DNA from: CAZWRF01 sp964636095
Lineage (GTDB): Bacteria > Patescibacteriota > Minisyncoccia > JAHISW01 > Tagabacteraceae
Direction: 5' to 3'
Length of the DNA: 12,643 nt
NCBI GenBank assembly: GCA_964636095.1
Contig: CAZWRF010000020.1
Span: 1-12,643, forward strand
This document shows positions 1 through 3,666 of the stretch, piece after piece (position 1 is the stretch's first letter; each line of letters starts with the position of its first letter). The position numbers were made by a program, and so were the translations under genes. The notes beneath the pieces are model-generated. The model searched no databases and had not been told where the DNA came from. It worked only from the letters and a program-made list of their open reading frames with translations.

Positions 1-15
1 ATGTGAACCAAAGCT

Positions 16-50
16 TGTATATTATGTTAAATCGGTATATTATACGAATT
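16..50 (+). other. dif-like half site plus a degenerate second copy
   Basis: Positions 16-32 read TGTATATTATGTTAAAT, identical (17/17) to the central hexamer plus XerD-binding arm of the E. coli dif site as I know it. The left (XerC) arm at 5-15 does not match (3/11). A second, weaker copy starts 18 bp later at 34-50 and shares GTATATTAT; inside it GTATATTATAC (35-45) is a small dyad. The site is 70 bp upstream of a Xer-family recombinase gene. In streptococci the single recombinase XerS also has its dif site (difSL) next to its gene. A recombination site is inferred; an AT-rich promoter region is the alternative. Confidence 0.45.
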
Positions 51-101
51 GTTTATATTTCGACTGTTTGTTTTTTTGCCTCGTTAAATTATAAAACATC
101 T

Positions 102-926
102 ATGGACATAAATAAAGCACTCAAGGAAACCGAGCAAGAACTTAAACTAAGAAACTACAGCCCAAAAACTATAAAAAGCTATATTGGCTGCCTCTGTGAT
201 TATTTTAATTACGCAAGAACAGCGGAAATAAGCGCACCCGACACAGAAAACATAAAAAACTTCCTCTTACAAAAACAGGAAAAAAAATATTCTTCCCAAA
301 CAATCAATCTTTATTTAAACGCCATAAAATTTTTCTACAGAGAAATCATCAAATCTCCGCAAAAAATAGACCTTAAATTCGCCAAACGAAGTAAAAAATT
401 ACCAATCGTGCTCTCCAGAGAAGAAGTTAAAAATATAATTGAAGTAATCAAAAATCCAAAACACGAACTAATTATCTCTTTGGCCTATGGCGCGGGGTTG
501 AGAATTAGCGAAGTTGTTAATTTAAAAACAAAAGATGTCAATTTGGAAGAATTGACCATACACCTGAAACACGCCAAGGGCAAAAAAGATAGAATTACAA
601 TTTTCCCAAACAAACTAAATAACGGCATATCAGAATTTGTCGCCGGAAAAGGAAAAGAAGACTATGTTTTTGAAAGCGAACGGGGCGGAAAGCTAACATC
701 AAGAACAGCGCAGAAAATTTTTGAAAATGCATTAAAAAAAACCGAAATTAAAAAAGATGCCACTTTTCACTCCTTGCGACACAGTTTCGCCACTCACCTG
801 CTGGAAAATGGCACAGATGTACGATATGTGCAGGAGTTACTAGGACATGCAAACATCAGGACAACTCAAATCTACACTCAAGTGACAAACCCAAAATTGA
901 AAAATATAAAAAGCCCATTAGATTAA
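102..926 (+). CDS. Xer-type tyrosine recombinase/integrase
   Basis: A 274-residue site-specific recombinase of the XerC/XerD size class. It would cut and rejoin DNA through a 3'-phosphotyrosine, resolving chromosome dimers or integrating an element. Residues 1-85 form the SAM-like core-binding domain; about 100-274 are the catalytic domain. All catalytic positions are visible: R134 (AGLR), K159 in the KGKKDR turn, H223 and R226 (HSLRHSF), H249 (LLGHA) and nucleophile Y258 (QIYTQ). I start at the ATG at 102, because the in-frame extension upstream to base 3 is AT-rich, lacks family similarity and would run through the dif-like repeats. No Shine-Dalgarno is seen. miaB starts 12 nt after the stop, so co-transcription is likely. 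I cannot tell whether this is the housekeeping Xer or one from an element. Confidence 0.9.
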   Translation: MDINKALKETEQELKLRNYSPKTIKSYIGCLCDYFNYARTAEISAPDTENIKNFLLQKQEKKYSSQTINLYLNAIKFFYREIIKSPQKIDLKFAKRSKKLPIVLSREEVKNIIEVIKNPKHELIISLAYGAGLRISEVVNLKTKDVNLEELTIHLKHAKGKKDRITIFPNKLNNGISEFVAGKGKEDYVFESERGGKLTSRTAQKIFENALKKTEIKKDATFHSLRHSFATHLLENGTDVRYVQELLGHANIRTTQIYTQVTNPKLKNIKSPLD

Positions 927-938
927 TCTTTCTTTGTT

Positions 939-1577
939 ATGAAATATTATGTTATCACATTCGGGTGCGAGGCCAACAAGGCCGACGCCGAAAGAATTGA
1001 GCGGCGGCTGCAGATGCTGGGCCATAAAAAAACCTTGGATAAAAAAAAGGCGAGTTTGGTTGTTATAAATGCCTGCTCAGTGCGCCAGTCCGCCATTGAC
1101 CGCCTTTACGGACAAGTAAAAAACCTCAAAAACAAAAAAATAATCATCGCCGGATGTATTCTTGAGAAGGACAGAAAAAAACTGGAAGACAGAGTATCGG
1201 AGATATGGCACCCGGACGAATATTTCGACCTGTTGCCCGTTCATGCAAACAAATTCAGCGCCTTCGTGCCCATAATGACGGGTTGCGACAATTTTTGTAC
1301 ATACTGCGCCGTGCCCCACACACGAGGGAGAGAACGTTCCCGCCCGGCAAAAGAAATCATTAAGGAAGTCCAAAAGCTAGCAAACCCCGCCGAGCGGGGC
1401 AAAAACGGATACAGAGAAATTTGGCTTTTGGGCCAAAATGTTAACAGCTACACATCGGGAAAAACGAATTTTCCGAAATTGTTGAGGGAAGTTAATAACA
1501 TTCCCGGAAACTTCTGGATAAGGTTCACTTCTCCCCATCCGAAAGATTTTTCAAACGAGCTTATAAAAACAATCGCC
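939..1577 (+). CDS. miaB: MiaB, N-terminal part (broken by assembly gap)
   Basis: The first 213 residues of the radical-SAM methylthiotransferase that converts i6A37 to ms2i6A37 in tRNA. The N-terminal UPF0004 domain carries three cysteines for the auxiliary [4Fe-4S] cluster: C10 (FGCEAN), C46 (NACS) and C73 (GCIL). The radical-SAM triad is C116, C120 and C123 (GCDNFCTYC), followed by the family motif AVPHTRGRERSRP, then LLGQNVNSY near 163-171 and the TSPHP segment near 198. Reading stops at the codon boundary where the Ns begin. The region between UPF0004 and the SAM triad is shorter than in E. coli MiaB. An extra NPAERGKN stretch at 149-156 is encoded by a palindrome. The rest of the enzyme lies after the gap, fused to MiaA. 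The HTRGRE motif and linkage to miaA favour MiaB over RimO or MtaB. Confidence 0.9.
1385..1399 (+). repeat. Palindromic in-frame insertion in miaB (type 1)
   Basis: A GC-rich inverted repeat with arms CCCCGC and GCGGGG around CGA, in an otherwise AT-rich gene. It encodes the AER-G part of NPAERGKN, a stretch that seems to be extra between the helix VQKLA and the conserved strand YREIWLLGQNVNSY. It keeps the reading frame. It resembles in concept the Rickettsia palindromic elements that sit inside genes; the family here is unknown to me. Confidence 0.5.
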
Positions 1578-1677
1578 NNNNNNNNNNNNNNNNNNNNNNN
1601 NNNNNNNNNNNNNNNNNNNNNNNNNNNNNNNNNNNNNNNNNNNNNNNNNNNNNNNNNNNNNNNNNNNNNNNNNNNNN
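1578..1677. other. Assembly gap (100 N)
   Basis: Exactly 100 unknown bases, the usual placeholder for a scaffold gap of unknown size. The coding frame before it (starting 939) and after it (1678 onward) differ if the length is taken literally. Comparing the flanks with the MiaB family, about 80-90 residues should be missing between the TSPHP...ELIKTIA segment and the PGT motif. The real gap is therefore probably near 250-270 nt. Confidence 0.95.
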
Positions 1678-2877
1678 CCGGGCACGGTTTCGGCAATGAC
1701 AATGAAAGACAATGTATCACCGGAAGAAAAAGAAAATCGCTGGCAGGAGCTTACAAATATTCTTAAAAAAACATCTCTTGAACACAACAAAAAATTAGTC
1801 GGAAAAACACTTCGCGTTTTGGTAGACAGCAAAAAAGGTGACGAACACCCGCTTAGGTGTCCGACACCTAAGTTCTTCGGCCGAACTGAAGGAAACAAAG
1901 TTGTTGAACTCGGGGGAGAAAAAACGGAGATTGGGGAATTTGTTGATGTGAAAATAACGAAAGCCGAGCCTTGGAAACTTAAGGGCAGTTTGGCCAAGCC
2001 TAAAATAATCGTGGTACTTGGCCCAACGGCCTCGGGAAAAAGCGATTTGGCGGTTGAAATCGCTAAAGAATTCAACGGCGAAGTTGTTTCGGCCGACTCA
2101 AGACAGGTTTATAAATATATGGACATAGGTACCGGCAAAATAACAAAAAAAGAAATGAAAGGCATAAAGCATTATCTTTTGGATGTTGTTCACCCCAAAA
2201 AAGTTTTCACGGCCATAGATTTTAAAAAACAAGCAGAAAAAGCTATTCAGAAAATATTGGATAAAAACAAAGTGCCTATAGTGTGCGGGGGTACCGGTTT
2301 TTATATTTATGCTCTTTTGAACAATACCATTCCCCAAGTGGAGCCCGACTCGGCTTTGCGCAAAAAACTGGAGAAAAAAACAGCCGGTGAACTTTTCAAA
2401 ATGCTTCAGGGACTGGACAAAGACAGGGCAAAAACCATAGACAAGAAAAATAAAAGGCGCCTTGTCCGCGCCATAGAACTTTGCAAAAAACTGGGGAAAA
2501 TACCCAAGCTTCAAAAGATAGACGAGTACAACGCGCTTTACCTTGGAATAAAAAGAGAAGATAAAAACCTTAAAGAGCTTATAAAAAAGCGCCTCATTAG
2601 AAGAATACGACAGGGCATGATAGCTGAAGTAAAAAAACTCCGCGATATGGGAGTAAGCTGGAAAAGACTAGATGACTTCGGACTTGAATACAGATATGTC
2701 AGCTACTACCTTCGCGGAAAACTTTCAAAAGAGGAAATGATAGAGCGCCTCAACAATGAAATAAACAAATACAGCAAGCGCCAAATGACCTGGTTTAAAA
2801 AATACGCCCCCAAAACAAACTGGATAAAAAATTCAAAAGAGGCTTTTAAGCTCTGCCGTACTTATCTTCGAGCCTAA
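1678..2877 (+). CDS. miaA: MiaB C-terminus fused to complete MiaA
   Basis: One uninterrupted frame of 399 residues. It opens with PGT at 1678, the MiaB motif that follows the radical-SAM barrel, then the usual helix (DNVSPEEKENRWQEL) and a TRAM RNA-binding domain (about 1795-1985, with FGRTEGNKVVEL). Without a stop it continues into tRNA dimethylallyltransferase: P-loop GPTASGKS (2020-2043), DSRQVYKYMDIGTGK, GGTGFYIYALL, KNKRRLVRAIEL, the RLIRRIRQGMIAEV and GLEYRYVSYYL segments and KRQMTWFKK. MiaA puts a dimethylallyl group on N6 of A37; MiaB then thiomethylates C2, so the fusion joins consecutive steps. The MiaA half is full length (about 295 residues). A TTG at 1990 could allow separate MiaA translation, but no good SD precedes it. 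The 3' end overlaps the convergent cupin gene by 32 bp. Confidence 0.9.
   Translation, partial: PGTVSAMTMKDNVSPEEKENRWQELTNILKKTSLEHNKKLVGKTLRVLVDSKKGDEHPLRCPTPKFFGRTEGNKVVELGGEKTEIGEFVDVKITKAEPWKLKGSLAKPKIIVVLGPTASGKSDLAVEIAKEFNGEVVSADSRQVYKYMDIGTGKITKKEMKGIKHYLLDVVHPKKVFTAIDFKKQAEKAIQKILDKNKVPIVCGGTGFYIYALLNNTIPQVEPDSALRKKLEKKTAGELFKMLQGLDKDRAKTIDKKNKRRLVRAIELCKKLGKIPKLQKIDEYNALYLGIKREDKNLKELIKKRLIRRIRQGMIAEVKKLRDMGVSWKRLDDFGLEYRYVSYYLRGKLSKEEMIERLNNEINKYSKRQMTWFKKYAPKTNWIKNSKEAFKLCRTYLRA
1852..1872 (+). repeat. Palindromic in-frame insertion in TRAM domain (type 2)
   Basis: A perfect 21-bp palindrome: arms CTTAGGTGTC and GACACCTAAG around a single C. It encodes LRCPTPK within the TRAM domain, between DSKKGDE and FGRTEGNK, where family members normally have only a few residues. 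The insertion of roughly eight residues keeps frame and falls in a predicted hairpin loop. It differs in sequence from the palindrome at 1385-1399. Confidence 0.6.
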
Positions 2878-3199
2878 TCTCATCTCTCTCGTCGAACTGG
2901 CCGAAAGATATCTCCAAAAACTCCACCCGGGAATCGCCTGTCTTTATACTGTGCTTTGTTTCTTTCGGAATGAAAAATTCGCTATCCTTTTTGGCCTTAA
3001 CGGTTTCTTCGCCGACTATAACCTCGGCTTCGCCGCTCAAAATGCGCCAGAACTCCTCCCTGTTGTGGTGGAGCTGCAAGCTGAGCTGCTGCTCAGGCTC
3101 AACGGTGATTATTTTCACGGTGGAAAGCCGATTCAAGGTGAACCTTTCAAACTTTCCCCACGGCCTTTTTTCTTCGTATTTATCTTCGTATTTTTCCAT
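2846..3199 (-). CDS. Stand-alone cupin, mannose-6-phosphate isomerase type II-like
   Basis: A 117-residue single cupin domain resembling the C-terminal isomerase domain of ManC-type proteins. Hallmarks are RPWGKFERF at 12-20, LSLQLHHNREEFWRILSG at 39-56 (metal ligands H44, H45 and E49), IPKETKHS with H83, and EDKYGRA at the C-terminus. It may interconvert mannose-6-phosphate and fructose-6-phosphate or act on another nucleotide-sugar precursor; the substrate is not shown by sequence. The ATG at 3199 is chosen because the family homology starts a few residues in and further upstream lies tRNA-Trp. Only one base separates that ATG from the tRNA 3' end, so there is no room for an SD or promoter: the gene must be expressed from the upstream tRNA/rpmG transcript. 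Its 3' end overlaps miaA tail to tail. Confidence 0.85.
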   Translation of the reverse strand: MEKYEDKYEEKRPWGKFERFTLNRLSTVKIITVEPEQQLSLQLHHNREEFWRILSGEAEVIVGEETVKAKKDSEFFIPKETKHSIKTGDSRVEFLEISFGQFDERDEIRLEDKYGRA

Positions 3200-3200
3200 G

Positions 3201-3271
3201 CACGGGATGAGGGAATCGAACCCCCGACCGCGGTTTTGGAGACCGCCGTTATGCCACTTAACTAATCCCGC
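3201..3271 (-). tRNA. tRNA-Trp (CCA)
   Basis: Folds as a 71-nt cloverleaf on the minus strand: acceptor GCGGGAT/ATCCCGT (with a G1-U72 wobble), 4-bp D stem GTTA/TAAC, anticodon stem GCGGT/ACCGC with loop CTCCAAA giving anticodon CCA, and a T arm with loop TTCGATT. Discriminator G73 is as expected for bacterial tRNA-Trp. The 3' CCA is not fully encoded (CA then T follows). The loop has A36-A37-A38, the MiaA recognition feature. It lies 11 nt after rpmG. rpmG-tRNA-Trp is a commonly conserved pair upstream of secE-nusG, but here a cupin takes that place. Confidence 0.95.
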
Positions 3272-3282
3272 TAGAACGGGTT

Positions 3283-3441
3283 TTATTTTTTTCCCTCCTT
3301 GTGAACGGTGCGCTTCTTGCACCACTTGCAGAATTTTTTGTACTCAATTTTGCGCTCAACTTTTTTCTTGTTTTTGTTGGTCCAATAATTGGTCCTTTTG
3401 CAGTCCTGGCAAATAAGTTTTATTAGTTTGTCTTGGCTCAT
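3283..3441 (-). CDS. rpmG: 50S ribosomal protein L33
   Basis: A 52-residue, very basic protein of the size and pattern of bacterial L33. It has two CxxC pairs, CQDC at 11-14 and CKWC at 38-41, so it is the zinc-binding (C+) form. Other family features are the TNYWTNKNKKK segment and the YKKFCKWCKKRTVHKE end. It begins MSQDKLIKLI at the ATG at 3441. The gene sits between tRNA-Tyr (upstream) and tRNA-Trp (11 nt downstream). A good promoter ends only 9 nt before the ATG, so its own transcript would be nearly leaderless; no SD is present. Transcription from the tRNA-Tyr promoter may also read into it. Confidence 0.93.
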   Translation of the reverse strand: MSQDKLIKLICQDCKRTNYWTNKNKKKVERKIEYKKFCKWCKKRTVHKEGKK

Positions 3442-3450
3442 ATGAAAATT

Positions 3451-3478
3451 ATTATACACTATTCCTTAAAAAAATCAA
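3451..3478 (-). promoter_or_regulatory. Sigma-70-like promoter for rpmG (near leaderless)
   Basis: On the minus strand, -35 TTGATT (3478-3473) and a perfect -10 TATAAT (3456-3451) are 16 bp apart. The ATG begins 9 nt after the -10, so a start site about 7 nt downstream leaves a leader of only about 2 nt. The -35 begins four bases beyond the CCA end of tRNA-Tyr. Confidence 0.6.
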
Positions 3479-3481
3479 TTT

Positions 3482-3569
3482 TGGTGCGCAGGGAGGGATT
3501 CGAACCCCCGTAGCCCGTTAAGGCGACAGATTTACAGTCTGTTGCAATTGGCCGCTCTGCCACCTGCGC
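3482..3569 (-). tRNA. tRNA-Tyr (GTA)
   Basis: An 88-nt class II tRNA on the minus strand. Acceptor GCGCAGG/CCTGCGC is a perfect 7-bp stem, followed by A73 and an encoded CCA. The anticodon stem ACAGA/TCTGT has loop CTGTAAA, anticodon GTA. A long variable arm (CGCCTTAACGGGCTAC) and T loop TTCGAAT are present. A73 and the long arm fit bacterial tRNA-Tyr. A36-A37-A38 marks it as a MiaA/MiaB substrate. First gene of the tRNA-rpmG-tRNA-cupin unit. Confidence 0.95.
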
Positions 3570-3578
3570 ATACATTTT

Positions 3579-3607
3579 AATATATCTTTAAATTTCACTC
3601 TTCGCAA
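3579..3607 (-). promoter_or_regulatory. Promoter of tRNA-Tyr operon
   Basis: On the minus strand, -35 TTGCGA (3607-3602) and -10 TATATT (3584-3579) are separated by exactly 17 bp. The -10 ends 9 nt before the first base of tRNA-Tyr. It lies between the clpB terminator and the tRNA. Confidence 0.55.
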
Positions 3608-3615
3608 CCTTCAGT

Positions 3616-3656
3616 AACAACAACCCCCGCAATATTGCGGGGGTTGTTGTTTTTTT
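3616..3656. terminator. Rho-independent terminator downstream of clpB
   Basis: A perfect 36-bp dyad (3616-3651) with core CCCCCGCAAT/ATTGCGGGGG and flanking AACAACAA/TTGTTGTT. On the + strand it is followed by a T run to 3656. The only gene ending at it is clpB on the minus strand (stop at 3667), where the hairpin core is followed by the U-rich TTGTTGTT. I therefore read it as the clpB terminator, possibly bidirectional. Confidence 0.75.
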
Positions 3657-3666
3657 GCTTGTGGAT

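Noticed and set aside
3..101. N-terminal extension of the recombinase to base 3
   Set aside because: The extra 33 residues are encoded by AT-rich repeats, match no Xer N-terminus, and the ATG at 102 gives the normal family length.
1678..1766. MiaB C-terminus read in the frame continuing across the 100 N
   Set aside because: The placeholder length is arbitrary; the frame starting with PGT at 1678 has the family motifs, the other does not.
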